This document shows positions 1 to 9,265 of a stretch of 64,000 nucleotides of DNA, in pieces. The position numbers and the translations under genes are program-made. This DNA comes from an uncultured Bacteroidota bacterium (GTDB taxonomy: Bacteria; Bacteroidota; Bacteroidia; Flavobacteriales; Flavobacteriaceae). The notes beneath the pieces are model-generated. The model was not told the DNA's origin, searched no databases, and saw only the letters and a program-made list of their open reading frames with translations. Position 1 is the stretch's first letter. Each line of letters starts with the position of its first letter. The stretch spans positions 106,404 to 170,403 of the forward strand of contig CABYFY010000002.1 in assembly GCA_902518355.1 (NCBI GenBank), in the 5' to 3' direction.

Positions 1-552
1 ATACCCAAGATTTAAATAATGAGAAATAAAATTCTTCTCTATTCCCTCGTCTAATTCAATTATTTCTTTTAATCCTCGAACTTCTGAACAAAACGATAAA
101 GATTCATTTTCAATTTTGTAATAAAGGGGTTTAATTCCTAATTGATCTCTTACTAGTAAAACATCCTTAGTTTTATTGTCATAAAAGCAAAAACAAAACA
201 TTCCTGAAAGCTCATTTAATCTTGAAGTTCCAAATCTAATTAACCAATGATATAGCACTTCAGTATCAGATGATGTTTTAAAATCAATATCAATTAATTC
301 TTTTTTTAAATCTAAATAATTATAAATCTCACCATTGTATACTAGATGGTATCTATTATTAAAGCTAAAAGGTTGATTAGACCTTGAATCTAAATCTAAT
401 ATCGATAAACGAGCATGACCTAATGAAATTTTATTTTTGCCATTACATATTTCTACATAATCATTAAAATCAGGTCCGCGATGTTTTATTTTTTCAAGTC
501 CTTTTTTTAAAGAATCAATTTCACCATTAACTTTTCCAATTATTCCGCACAT
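1..552 (-). CDS. Asparagine synthase-like amidotransferase, N-terminal part (cut by window edge)
   Basis: This is an open frame of 184 codons that starts at 552 and runs off the left edge without a stop. It begins Met-Cys-Gly-Ile-Ile-Gly, so Cys2 is the class II glutaminase nucleophile exposed after Met removal. Further family motifs are HRGPD, NGEIYNY, SSDTEV and a stretch like VRDQLGIKPLYY. Only the glutamine-hydrolysing half is inside the window. The synthetase (PP-loop) half, if present, lies outside. It follows the glycosyltransferase directly, with its ATG one base before that gene's stop at 553. It is the second such gene in the locus. In polysaccharide clusters these enzymes often amidate uronic acids (WbpS type) rather than aspartate, but that role is inference here. 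Confidence 0.9.
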   Translation of the reverse strand, partial: MCGIIGKVNGEIDSLKKGLEKIKHRGPDFNDYVEICNGKNKISLGHARLSILDLDSRSNQPFSFNNRYHLVYNGEIYNYLDLKKELIDIDFKTSSDTEVLYHWLIRFGTSRLNELSGMFCFCFYDNKTKDVLLVRDQLGIKPLYYKIENESLSFCSEVRGLKEIIELDEGIEKNFISHYLNLGY

Positions 553-1611
553 CTAAATAGAATTTATTATTTTTTGAAAATTATCTTTATTCCAGTATGA
601 AGAATCAAAACTACCTTTCATACTTTTTGCAAATTCATTAATCTCATTAAATTTTTTCTTATTTGTAAGAACTAATTTCATAGCATCATATACAGCAGTT
701 GTACTTTCAGGTTCAACAAGAATTCCATTTTTAGAGACTAGTTCTGGCATAAAATTAAAGTTAGTAGTTATTATTGGTTTTCCTAAGTTAATACTTTCAA
801 TTAGTGCTCCAGGATAACCCTCTCCTGACCAGTAACTAGGATAAATAATTATATCACAATCCATAATTAGTTCATTAATTTTTTGACTATCTACTTCACC
901 TAAATACTGAATGTTCTTGTGTTCTAAATGGTTTTTAATGATGTTCTTATCAAATAATCTTCCGGCAATTTGTAATTCAAAATTGTATCCCTCAGAAAAT
1001 AACAAATCACATGATTTTAAAAGTTCACAAATTCCTTTTTCTGGTCTAACATGACCTATGAATAAAAAGCGCTTAACTTTTCGTGAATAAACTTTTAAAC
1101 TAACGTCCTTAACAAGTGGTCTGCTAGTTGGAAACCAATATATTTTACATTTATTGAATTTTTCATCTCTAAGTTTTACTTTTAAACCTTTTGTTTGAAT
1201 TAAAACTACCGAATTAGAAAAAGTAGCGCGTGCAATTATTTTGTAAATTATACTATTCAAATACTCAAAAAGATCACCCCCAAAAAATCTAAAAATAAAT
1301 TTCTTTTTTCTGAAAAAAAGTTTAAAAACAAACCCCCAAATTAAAATTCTTTTTGAATTAGCATGAAAACTTACAATTTTATATTTCCGTATTGAAAAGA
1401 GAATTTGAAGGAAAATTTTTAATTGTGTTTTTAAATTTAATATTCTTGAATTATTGTTAACACTCAAATTAATAAACTTGAAAGAATCCAAAGAATTAAA
1501 AAACACCTCATTTTCATCCAAAAGATATTTAAATGAAATTCTTGTTCCACCAACAGGTGGAGGTAATGGTCCAATTAGCAGGACGCTTATATTTTTATGT
1601 TTACTTTCCAT
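553..1611 (-). CDS. Glycosyltransferase family 4 (GT-B fold)
   Basis: The 352-residue product is the usual length for a GT4 enzyme. The N-terminal Rossmann half begins with LLIGPLPPPVGG. The C-terminal donor-binding half has IGHVRPEKGI, and the E-x7-E signature is seen in EGYPGALIE followed by LGKPI. It should add a sugar from a nucleotide-sugar donor to a lipid-linked glycan at the cytoplasmic face of the inner membrane. Donor and acceptor cannot be read from the sequence. Its start overlaps the end of the upstream amidotransferase gene by 25 bp, so the two are probably translationally coupled in one operon. It is the only clear glycosyltransferase in the visible part of the locus, so others probably lie to the left of the window. 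Confidence 0.9.
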   Translation of the reverse strand: MESKHKNISVLLIGPLPPPVGGTRISFKYLLDENEVFFNSLDSFKFINLSVNNNSRILNLKTQLKIFLQILFSIRKYKIVSFHANSKRILIWGFVFKLFFRKKKFIFRFFGGDLFEYLNSIIYKIIARATFSNSVVLIQTKGLKVKLRDEKFNKCKIYWFPTSRPLVKDVSLKVYSRKVKRFLFIGHVRPEKGICELLKSCDLLFSEGYNFELQIAGRLFDKNIIKNHLEHKNIQYLGEVDSQKINELIMDCDIIIYPSYWSGEGYPGALIESINLGKPIITTNFNFMPELVSKNGILVEPESTTAVYDAMKLVLTNKKKFNEINEFAKSMKGSFDSSYWNKDNFQKIINSI

Positions 1612-3470
1612 TTATTATACCACATTTGAAATACTAATAAATGCCATAATTGTCTTTCATTAATGTCATTACCATCGTAAAAATCTTTTTTTAATTTTAA
1701 AATATTTTTAGTTTTAAAAATGCCGTGAGATAAGTTCTTTTCAGAAAGCAAATCTTCAGCAATAGGTTTAAAATCTTTAAATAACAAATCTTTAAGAGGA
1801 ATAGAAAAGCCTTGTTTAGGTTTATCTACTATATTTTTCGGAATAAAACTCCAAACTAATTTTCTAATTGGGTATTTAGATATTTTTTTAAATATTTTGG
1901 AATTACTATTTAGATTAATATATTTTTTTATTAAATCTTGGTCAACCAATGGTTCTCTTGCCTCCAATGAATACCTCATTGTACACCTGTCTACTTTATA
2001 AAGAATTTGATCAGGTAGGTGGGTTTGCAAATCAACACACAATATTTTCTGTAACGAGTCTCCATTAATTGGTTTATAATTTAAAAATGAATAATTATCT
2101 ACATGGCTAGACATTATTTTTTTTAGTTCAAAATCAGGAACATATTTCGAAATTATTTCTAGTATTTTTATTGGATCTGAAGCAATTAAACAAGATTTAA
2201 TCTTCAATAATCTAACTCTAAGATTTCTAATATTAAAAAAATTGTTAAAGCGAAATAAATCATTAAGACCTACTAAAACATTTATTAAAAACACTAATGG
2301 CCACTTAAAAAGAGTCTTTGAAATTTTGTATATTTTTAATGTCCAGACGTGCTTATCATATCCACCGAACAATTCATCTCCACCGTCGGCTGACAAAGCT
2401 ACTTTATGAGTTTGAGCTGTGAATTTTGAAAGCATTAATGTTGGTAAGGAACTTGGATCTGCAAAAGGCTCATCGTATAAATCATTCATTACTTTCAAAA
2501 TATTTTTTGTATCACTAAATTGAAATTTTTTTGTTTTTAGATCTTTATTTAAATACTCTAGAATATTTTTAGCATGTTTTGATTCATCATATTTCTTAGA
2601 ATCAAATCCAATATTAAAACAGGTGAAATTTATTGAACTATTTTTAAGTATTGAGGATACCAGACTACTGTCATAACCACCGCTCTGAAAAACTGATATA
2701 GGCACGTCAGAAACACATCTTAGTAAAACAGCTTCCTTTATGTCTTTTAATTGATCTAATTGATCATGTTTAAAAGTATTATTTGAAACATAATCATTTA
2801 AATTCCAATATTGTTTTATTTTAAATTTACGTGTATTTAAATCAAGGGTTAAGAGATGTCCAGGCTTAAGTTTATAAACTCCTTCAAAAATAGTTTTGCT
2901 ACTTGGGATGTAACCAAATTGAATGAAATTGGCAACTGAAGATTTATTAATATTAAACTTATCATTTTCAGTTACAGTTTTGAGTTCTGAACCAAATCTA
3001 AATTCGGAGGCGCTTTCATAGAAATAGAGTGGCTTGACACCCAATCTATCTCTTATAAGGTAAAGTTTAGAGGTTGAAAGATCTATTAAAGAAAAGCTAA
3101 ACATACCCCTAAGATGTTTATAAAAATCTATTCCAAATTTTTCGTAAAGTTTTATTATCACTTCAGTATCTGAATTTGTTTCAAAATCATGTTCACTTAA
3201 AAATTCTGATTTTAAATACTTAAAATTGTAAATCTCACCATTAAAAGCTAAAATTATTTTTTTATTCTTAGACAACATGGGTTGATTACCATTACTAGAG
3301 GTGTCAAGAATAGATAGACGATTATGTACTAAACCAATATGTTGGTTATTATGATTATTAGTATAGAAACCTTGATGATCTGGCCCTCGATATAAAATTT
3401 TTTTACTTATAATTAATAATCTATCCTTTAAAATATTTTTATTGCTTATAATTCCGGCAAATCCACACAT
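1587..3470 (-). CDS. asnB: Asparagine synthase (glutamine-hydrolysing)-like amidotransferase
   Basis: A full-length AsnB-family protein of 627 residues. The class II glutaminase domain starts with Met-Cys-Gly-Phe-Ala-Gly (nucleophile Cys2) and has RGPDHQG, NGEIYNF and SDTEVI. The synthetase half carries the PP-loop SGGYDSS and the downstream SADGGDELFGGYD motif. Biochemically it would transfer ammonia from glutamine onto an adenylated carboxylate. Because it sits between an acetyltransferase remnant and a glycosyltransferase in a polysaccharide locus that also makes uronic acids, amidation of a sugar carboxylate is a plausible alternative to asparagine synthesis. Sequence alone does not decide between the two. 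Its ATG directly abuts the stop of the upstream acetyltransferase frame. Confidence 0.88.
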   Translation of the reverse strand: MCGFAGIISNKNILKDRLLIISKKILYRGPDHQGFYTNNHNNQHIGLVHNRLSILDTSSNGNQPMLSKNKKIILAFNGEIYNFKYLKSEFLSEHDFETNSDTEVIIKLYEKFGIDFYKHLRGMFSFSLIDLSTSKLYLIRDRLGVKPLYFYESASEFRFGSELKTVTENDKFNINKSSVANFIQFGYIPSSKTIFEGVYKLKPGHLLTLDLNTRKFKIKQYWNLNDYVSNNTFKHDQLDQLKDIKEAVLLRCVSDVPISVFQSGGYDSSLVSSILKNSSINFTCFNIGFDSKKYDESKHAKNILEYLNKDLKTKKFQFSDTKNILKVMNDLYDEPFADPSSLPTLMLSKFTAQTHKVALSADGGDELFGGYDKHVWTLKIYKISKTLFKWPLVFLINVLVGLNDLFRFNNFFNIRNLRVRLLKIKSCLIASDPIKILEIISKYVPDFELKKIMSSHVDNYSFLNYKPINGDSLQKILCVDLQTHLPDQILYKVDRCTMRYSLEAREPLVDQDLIKKYINLNSNSKIFKKISKYPIRKLVWSFIPKNIVDKPKQGFSIPLKDLLFKDFKPIAEDLLSEKNLSHGIFKTKNILKLKKDFYDGNDINERQLWHLLVFQMWYNKWKVNIKI

Positions 3471-3911
3471 TTATATAAAATCTTTAATATTAATATTTTC
3501 TTTTTTTACAATAGCTGGTATTCCCGCCACTATAGAATTCTTCTTTACACTTTTTAAAACAACAGAATTAGGAGCTATTATTGAACCTGGTCCAATTGAA
3601 ATGTCTCCTAAAATTTTTGCACCCGAACCTATATAAACATTATCTCCTATTGTTGGAACATTATAAATTCTAGATCTCCCACCAATTACGACACATGAAC
3701 CGATAGTACAGTTTTAACCAATCACAGCTCTCTCATGTATAATTATTGCTATTCCTCCTTTAGATAATTTAGTCCTATTACCAATCCTAGCAGTAGCAGG
3801 AATTGAGCAATTAAATATTAAATAATTCAAGAAATCTAAAATTTTAGATAAAATTTTAGAAAAAGCGTAAAGCTTACTTGAAAGTTTAGGAATTTTTAAA
3901 CCTATTTGCAT
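3471..3911 (-). pseudogene. Serine O-acetyltransferase-like hexapeptide protein with one in-frame stop
   Basis: Reading 3911 to 3471 in one frame gives a complete left-handed beta-helix (hexapeptide repeat) acetyltransferase interrupted only by a TAA at codon 66 (3714-3716). The first part ends HERAVIG, which contains the family's catalytic His (residue 59). After the stop the same frame continues NCTIGSCVVIGG, PTIGDNVYIGSGAKILG and IAGIPA-like segments to a natural stop at 3471-3473. No base is gained or lost, so a single substitution explains the break. Such proteins O-acetylate sugars in capsule and O-antigen loci. The start overlaps the Wzx-like gene by 26 bp. It could be a recent pseudogene, a phase-variation-like loss or a sequencing or assembly error. 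Confidence 0.85.
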
Positions 3912-5037
3912 ATTTTAAATTTAGTAATGATATTAAGTATGAAAATAATACTGAAAAGTTAAAAAAAATCAAATTATCTATTTCGAAAAGATATATTAAT
4001 GCAAGTAGTATACTCTCTATAATTAAACCAAAAATCAATGATATTATAATTTTCTTTTTAAGAAAAATGATATTTCTATGAATTTCTAATATTACTATTG
4101 AATAAATTAGTACTGAAATTCCGATTATAATAAAAATATATATATTGTTTTTGGGTAATGAATCAAAAAAGAGATTACCTAAAAAATATGATGAAACAAT
4201 AAAAATCAACCATATAACAGATAGATATAAAACATCTTTATGTATTGGATTTTTATTTGAATTAAGATCATTTATTTGAAGACTTGAGTACGCCCTTGGA
4301 ATCATATAAAAAACTTCATTTAATGATGTTAATGTGGTATAAATTCCTAAAAAATTTGGATAAATGAATCTTATAGCTATTACATCAATTTTTAAAATTA
4401 AATTATTCAATATTTGAATTAAAGTGAAATTTTGGAATCCAGAAAAAATTATAGTCTTTTTAAATTTTATTATTTTAAAATAAAAGAAGCCATTACTTTT
4501 CAAATAAAACAAAGAAGTTATTACAAAAATTAATTGAAAAAATGCCCATGTAGGAATTAAATCATTAAACACTAAAATATAGCTAACGAAAGATATAGTA
4601 ATTGAAAAAAAATTTATTAATAATAGAATTAGAAATTTATTTAAACCCTGAAAAATTGGAACAATTAATTGTAAAAAATACATTAAACTAAATAAATACA
4701 GAAAACTCAAAATAGATAAATCTTTTAAAATATAAGTTTCAAGTATATTCTTAAAAAAAAATAGAATTATGGTTACTACAAAGACTGGAGCTGAGCATAA
4801 AATGAAATCATAAAAATTTACTTTTTTTCTTTGATTAGAAATTAGATTGAGTTGTAAATCACTACCCATTTTACATATAATTACAAGGGTTGCTGCTAAA
4901 ACTAGATGAAAATTAAAAATACCCACTTCATAGAGAAGCCCTAGATTAATAAAGATTGAAATTAATATAAATCTGAAAATTAAAACTATTGATGAGCTTA
5001 AAAAGTTATAGATTAAATCTAATTTGACTTTATCCAT
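3886..5037 (-). CDS. Wzx-like polysaccharide flippase, multi-pass membrane protein
   Basis: The product has 383 residues, nearly all in hydrophobic segments (about ten to twelve predicted helices). It has a short charged N-terminus and the polytopic layout of the MATE/MOP-like polysaccharide exporters. No catalytic motif is expected in this family. The call rests on topology, length (slightly short for Wzx) and position between a polymerase-like gene and sugar-modifying enzymes. It would flip undecaprenyl-linked repeat units to the periplasm. Base composition is extremely AT-rich: about 13% GC in 4441-4500, counted by eye. It overlaps both neighbours (8 bp with the polymerase, 26 bp with the acetyltransferase frame). 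Confidence 0.72.
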   Translation of the reverse strand: MDKVKLDLIYNFLSSSIVLIFRFILISIFINLGLLYEVGIFNFHLVLAATLVIICKMGSDLQLNLISNQRKKVNFYDFILCSAPVFVVTIILFFFKNILETYILKDLSILSFLYLFSLMYFLQLIVPIFQGLNKFLILLLINFFSITISFVSYILVFNDLIPTWAFFQLIFVITSLFYLKSNGFFYFKIIKFKKTIIFSGFQNFTLIQILNNLILKIDVIAIRFIYPNFLGIYTTLTSLNEVFYMIPRAYSSLQINDLNSNKNPIHKDVLYLSVIWLIFIVSSYFLGNLFFDSLPKNNIYIFIIIGISVLIYSIVILEIHRNIIFLKKKIIISLIFGLIIESILLALIYLFEIDNLIFFNFSVLFSYLISLLNLKYANRFKNS

Positions 5038-6274
5038 TTTTTAATTTATTGTTAAATGATAGTACTGAGATAAAAAAAGTTAAAAAAACTACATTATAAA
5101 AAAACATTCTGATAAGATTATTACTATCAATTCTAAAGAGTATTCCAATAATAGATGAAATTAATAGTGAATAAAAAAACAATCTGGAACGATCTGGAAG
5201 AGTCTTTAAGAAAATATTTATTATGGATACAAACAAAATTAAAAAAATAAATAAAAATGGAACTGCTAAAAATAAACCCCAATTAGCAATGGACTCTCCA
5301 AGAAGAGATGATGCATAAGAAGATCTATTAGCATCATTAACTCCCAGATAAATATTAGGAAATTCAGCACCAAATGTTTTTGGTCTATCCTCTAATATGA
5401 AACTGGGCATTAAAATCGGAAAAGAGTTTAAATAACTAATTCCAAATAATAATTTTTTATTTTCCCGAATTATGTAGTCATTTATAATAAAGTGATTTGT
5501 ATTTTCTCCATTGATTATAAGTTGGGTACTTGATTCAATTATTTTTTCAGAAATTTCAAAATCTTGATCATCCAACATGTTTGATGTATAATTTCTAGTG
5601 ATACCCAACAATACCAATATTGGAAATGCAAATAACAATATCCTCTTAATTTTAGAAATACTAATGGTTTTTAAATTATATGAATAAATCAAATAGAATA
5701 ATAAAAAGTTAAAAGCAATTCTCCTTTCACCTGAAAAAAGAGTAAAAAATAATATCAGTATTAATAATACTACTGATGTCTTTCTTAAAAAACTATTTTT
5801 TTCATTGAGAATTATAAATCCGAATAAAAAAGGAAGTGCCTGTAAAATTCCAACAAATCGACCTTTTCCAACATCATTATTATATCTTTCAAATCTATTA
5901 GTAATAAAAAATTCATATAAACTATTATATTCAGAAATTAAATTAGAATAGTAAATTATGATTAAAAAAAATGAAATGACAAAAAGTAATTTAAGGTTTA
6001 ATTGTCTATAATAATAATTTACCGGAGGAGCTTTAATTTTACTTAAAATTAGACATGATGGTGGTATTAAAATTGTGTATAAAAAGCCAATTTCATAGAT
6101 ATTGCTAATGTCCAATAATTTACCTAATGAAGTTTTACCATCAATCCCTAATTCATAACAAAAAATAGGCAAGAATACATAAAAAGTAGATGATACTAAA
6201 AAAACTAAAGCAACAATATTTTTTTTAAAAAACTGGAATAAAACAAATATTATAACAAGTAAATATAATATCAT
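5030..6274 (-). CDS. Wzy-like O-antigen/capsule polymerase, membrane protein
   Basis: A 414-residue protein with roughly ten to twelve hydrophobic helices and a larger hydrophilic stretch in the second half (around NGENTNHFIINDYIIR to RPKTFGAEFPNIYLG). This layout is typical of Wzy/EpsG-type polymerases with one large periplasmic loop. It would join lipid-linked repeat units in the periplasm. Wzy proteins share almost no sequence motif, so the call depends on topology and on the adjacent Wzx-like gene. It is AT-rich like Wzx. It lies 5 bp after cysQ in the same direction, so it is probably on the same transcript as the sulfation genes. Confidence 0.7.
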   Translation of the reverse strand: MILYLLVIIFVLFQFFKKNIVALVFLVSSTFYVFLPIFCYELGIDGKTSLGKLLDISNIYEIGFLYTILIPPSCLILSKIKAPPVNYYYRQLNLKLLFVISFFLIIIYYSNLISEYNSLYEFFITNRFERYNNDVGKGRFVGILQALPFLFGFIILNEKNSFLRKTSVVLLILILFFTLFSGERRIAFNFLLFYLIYSYNLKTISISKIKRILLFAFPILVLLGITRNYTSNMLDDQDFEISEKIIESSTQLIINGENTNHFIINDYIIRENKKLLFGISYLNSFPILMPSFILEDRPKTFGAEFPNIYLGVNDANRSSYASSLLGESIANWGLFLAVPFLFIFLILFVSIINIFLKTLPDRSRLFFYSLLISSIIGILFRIDSNNLIRMFFYNVVFLTFFISVLSFNNKLKNG

Positions 6275-6279
6275 AAGAA

Positions 6280-7086
6280 TTAATTGTTATGTTTTTTTTT
6301 ACAGATAAATGAATTGTTTCGCAGATTTTCTTTATTGTAAACAATTTTTTTTGAATTAAATGTGTCTATCGTGTCAAATCCAGCATATTCACAAATAGCT
6401 TGGCCAGCAGCTGTGTCCCATTCCATGGTAGGCGCAAATCTTGGATAGCAATCTGCTTTACCTTCAGCGACCATACATAGTTTTAAAGAGCTTCCTTTTG
6501 ATATTAGATTTACGGCGCCGTGTTTTACTTTCATCTCTTCAACATAGGTCTCGGTTTCTGGAGATATATGTGATCTGCTGGTAACCATGGTGAATGTTTT
6601 GTCTTCACGATGCAATGGTAATTTTTGACTCTTATCTAAAATACGATCGATATTGTAATTGTTAAAATCGATCTTTGCCTTAAAAGCACCAAAGCCTATA
6701 CTTGAGAAATACAAGATACCACTTATAGGTACAAAAATTACCCCTATAAGAGGTTTTTGGTTTTCAATTAAAGCAATGTTTACGGTAAATTCGCCGTTGC
6801 GCTTTATAAATTCTTTGGTACCATCAATAGGGTCTACAATCCACAAATGATTCCAGTCTTTACGTTTTTTATAGGGAATTTCTTTTCCTTCTTCAGAAAG
6901 TACAGGAATTTTAGTTTTTTTAAGATAATTCATGATCACTTTATGAGAGGCTGTATCCGCTACGGTTAAAGGGGAGTTATCACCTTTTATTTCTACATCA
7001 AATTCACTAGTATGATATATTTCTAAGATGGTTTTACCAGATTCGATAGCGGCGGTTATAGCTGTATTTAATAATTGCTTGATCAT
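6280..7086 (-). CDS. cysQ: 3'(2'),5'-bisphosphate nucleotidase CysQ
   Basis: A 268-residue inositol-monophosphatase-superfamily enzyme. The metal-binding motifs are visible: SEEGKEIPY, then VDPIDGTKEFIKRNGEF (the DPxDGT motif), and the late MEWDTAAGQA (WDxAA motif). CysQ hydrolyses 3'-phosphoadenosine 5'-phosphate (PAP), the by-product left when PAPS donates sulfate, and so prevents product inhibition. It is fused by a one-base TAATG overlap to cysN and is the last gene of the cysCDNQ module. No PAPS reductase or sulfite reductase is visible nearby, which points to sulfotransfer rather than cysteine synthesis as the source of PAP here. Confidence 0.95.
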   Translation of the reverse strand: MIKQLLNTAITAAIESGKTILEIYHTSEFDVEIKGDNSPLTVADTASHKVIMNYLKKTKIPVLSEEGKEIPYKKRKDWNHLWIVDPIDGTKEFIKRNGEFTVNIALIENQKPLIGVIFVPISGILYFSSIGFGAFKAKIDFNNYNIDRILDKSQKLPLHREDKTFTMVTSRSHISPETETYVEEMKVKHGAVNLISKGSSLKLCMVAEGKADCYPRFAPTMEWDTAAGQAICEYAGFDTIDTFNSKKIVYNKENLRNNSFICKKKHNN

Positions 7087-8342
7087 TATATAATCATCCC
7101 CGCTCCAATAGTTTCGTTGGTTTGTTCGTCAATGATAATCAAAGATCCTGTTTGACGATTTCTTCTATATGCATCGTAAAAAAGAGGCTTAGAAGTGCGT
7201 ATAGAAATACGTCCAATATCATTCATTTCTAATTTGTCAATGTTATCGATACGGTGTAAAGTGTTAATGTCCACTTTATACTTTAATTCTTTTATCATTG
7301 CCATGCATTCGTTTGTAGTGTGTTTTAAAACTACCTTAGTTCGGGCTCGTAGAGGATTAGTATTCATCCAAGTTACCAATACTTCTAAATCATGACCTAC
7401 TTCTGGAACGTTATTTTCACGCACAATCATATCGCCTCGACTGATATCTATTTCATCTTCCAAAGTCATCGTAACAGACATAGGAGCATAAGCCTCTGCA
7501 ATTTGCTCTCCGTTTAATTCAATAGTTTTAATGGTTGATGAAAATCCTGAAGGTAAAGTTTTAATTGTGTCACCAGGCTTAAAAACTCCGCCATCAATAC
7601 GACCTGCAAAGCCTCTAAAATCCTGGTTCTCAAGGGTATGTGGACGAATCACTAATTGAATAGGAAAACGACAATCAACATGATTTAAATCACTTGAAAT
7701 GTGAACTGTTTCGAGATGGTACATCAAAGTACTACCTTTGTACCAGTCCATGTTTTCAGATCTATTAACCACATTATCTCCAACCAATGCAGAGATAGGG
7801 ATGAACTGAATGTCTTGGATGTCTAACTTAGATGAAAAAGCTTTGAAATCAGAAACAATTTTGTTAAATACGTCTTCACTGTAATCAACTAAATCCATTT
7901 TATTAATACAAACAATGGCGTGGGGTATACGCAATAAAGAGGCAATAAAAGAGTGACGGTGCGTTTGTTCTAACATTCCCTTACGCGCATCAATTAGAAT
8001 AATAGCTAGATTGGCAGTAGATGCCCCTGTAACCATATTTCTAGTATATTGAATGTGTCCTGGTGTATCAGCTACAATAAACTTGCGTTTTGGGGTGGCA
8101 AAATATCTGTATGCTACATCAATAGTAATACCCTGCTCACGTTCCGACTTCAAACCGTCTGTGAATAATGACAGATCAACATAATCAAAGCCTTTGTTTT
8201 TACTAGACTCTTTTATGGCATCTAACTGGTCTTGAAAAATTGATTTACTATCGTAAAGTAATCTTCCAATCAGAGTACTTTTTCCATCATCTACACTCCC
8301 TGCAGTAGTAAATCTTAATAATTCCACATCTTGATATTCCAT
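7086..8342 (-). CDS. cysN: Sulfate adenylyltransferase GTPase subunit CysN
   Basis: A translational GTPase-family protein of 418 residues. It has the P-loop GSVDDGKSTLIG near residue 15, the DTPGH switch II motif and NKMD for guanine recognition, followed by two beta-barrel domains. With CysD it forms ATP sulfurylase, in which GTP hydrolysis drives adenylylation of sulfate to APS. It is shorter than enterobacterial CysN (about 475 residues). There is no fused APS-kinase domain, consistent with the separate cysC two genes upstream. It lies 12 bp after cysD. Confidence 0.96.
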   Translation of the reverse strand: MEYQDVELLRFTTAGSVDDGKSTLIGRLLYDSKSIFQDQLDAIKESSKNKGFDYVDLSLFTDGLKSEREQGITIDVAYRYFATPKRKFIVADTPGHIQYTRNMVTGASTANLAIILIDARKGMLEQTHRHSFIASLLRIPHAIVCINKMDLVDYSEDVFNKIVSDFKAFSSKLDIQDIQFIPISALVGDNVVNRSENMDWYKGSTLMYHLETVHISSDLNHVDCRFPIQLVIRPHTLENQDFRGFAGRIDGGVFKPGDTIKTLPSGFSSTIKTIELNGEQIAEAYAPMSVTMTLEDEIDISRGDMIVRENNVPEVGHDLEVLVTWMNTNPLRARTKVVLKHTTNECMAMIKELKYKVDINTLHRIDNIDKLEMNDIGRISIRTSKPLFYDAYRRNRQTGSLIIIDEQTNETIGAGMII

Positions 8343-8354
8343 ATATTTTATTTT

Positions 8355-9260
8355 CTAAAAGTAACCTTGTTTTTTTCGATCTTCCATAGCAGTTTCAGCC
8401 CGCTTATCGTCTGCTCTCCCTCCTCGTTCAGTTATTCTCGTTGTAGCTATTTCGTCGATGATTTTTGTTAAATCATCTGCCTCAGATTCTACAGCACCAG
8501 TAATAGGCATATCTCCACATGTTCTGTAACGAATAGTCATATTAACTACTTCTTCACCCGGTTTTAATTTGATAAATTCAGAATTTGCTAATATGACTCC
8601 ATCACGAACTACACAATCACGTTGATGAGAAAAATAGAGTGAGGGCAAATCAATATTTTCTAATTTTATGTATTCCCATACATCCATTTCTGTCCAGTTG
8701 GAAATAGGAAACACTCTAAAGTGTTCACCATAATTTTTTCGTCCATTAAAAAGATTCCATAGTTCTGGACGTTGGTTTTTGGGATCCCATTGACCAAATT
8801 CATCACGGTGTGAGAAAAACCGCTCTTTGGCACGTGCTTTTTCTTCATCACGTCGTGCACCTCCCATAGCAGCGTCAACTTTGTGTTCTTCTAATGTATC
8901 TAACAAAGATACAATCTGTAATGCATTTCGTGATGCATCTAGACCTGTTTCTTCTTTAACACGTCCTTTATCAATCGATTCTTGTACAGAGCCAACAATT
9001 AATTGAACGCCTAATTCCTCAACTAAAGAATTACGAAAAACAATGGTTTCAGGAAAATTATGCCCGGTATCCACATGTATTAGAGGGAAGGGTATTTTGG
9101 CAGGATAAAAGGCTTTTTTAGCCAAATGAGTTAACAGGATAGAATCTTTCCCACCAGAGAATAATAAAACTGGTTTTTCAAATTGTGTTGCAATTTCGCG
9201 AATAACAAAAATAGCCTCAGACTCTAACTCTCTTAAATGATTGATTACATAATTACCCAT
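8355..9260 (-). CDS. cysD: Sulfate adenylyltransferase subunit CysD
   Basis: A 301-residue member of the PAPS-reductase/ATP-sulfurylase PP-loop family. The nucleotide-binding SGGKDS motif is near residue 36, the HVDTGHNFPET motif follows, and MGGARRDEEKARAKER and the C-terminal RKKQGYF are hallmarks of CysD rather than of the reductases. It is the catalytic subunit that forms APS from ATP and sulfate, working with CysN. It sits between cysC and cysN with gaps of 5 and 12 bp, clearly one transcription unit. Its GC content looks higher than that of the flanking Wzx and Wzy genes. Confidence 0.96.
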   Translation of the reverse strand: MGNYVINHLRELESEAIFVIREIATQFEKPVLLFSGGKDSILLTHLAKKAFYPAKIPFPLIHVDTGHNFPETIVFRNSLVEELGVQLIVGSVQESIDKGRVKEETGLDASRNALQIVSLLDTLEEHKVDAAMGGARRDEEKARAKERFFSHRDEFGQWDPKNQRPELWNLFNGRKNYGEHFRVFPISNWTEMDVWEYIKLENIDLPSLYFSHQRDCVVRDGVILANSEFIKLKPGEEVVNMTIRYRTCGDMPITGAVESEADDLTKIIDEIATTRITERGGRADDKRAETAMEDRKKQGYF

Positions 9261-9265
9261 ATGCC

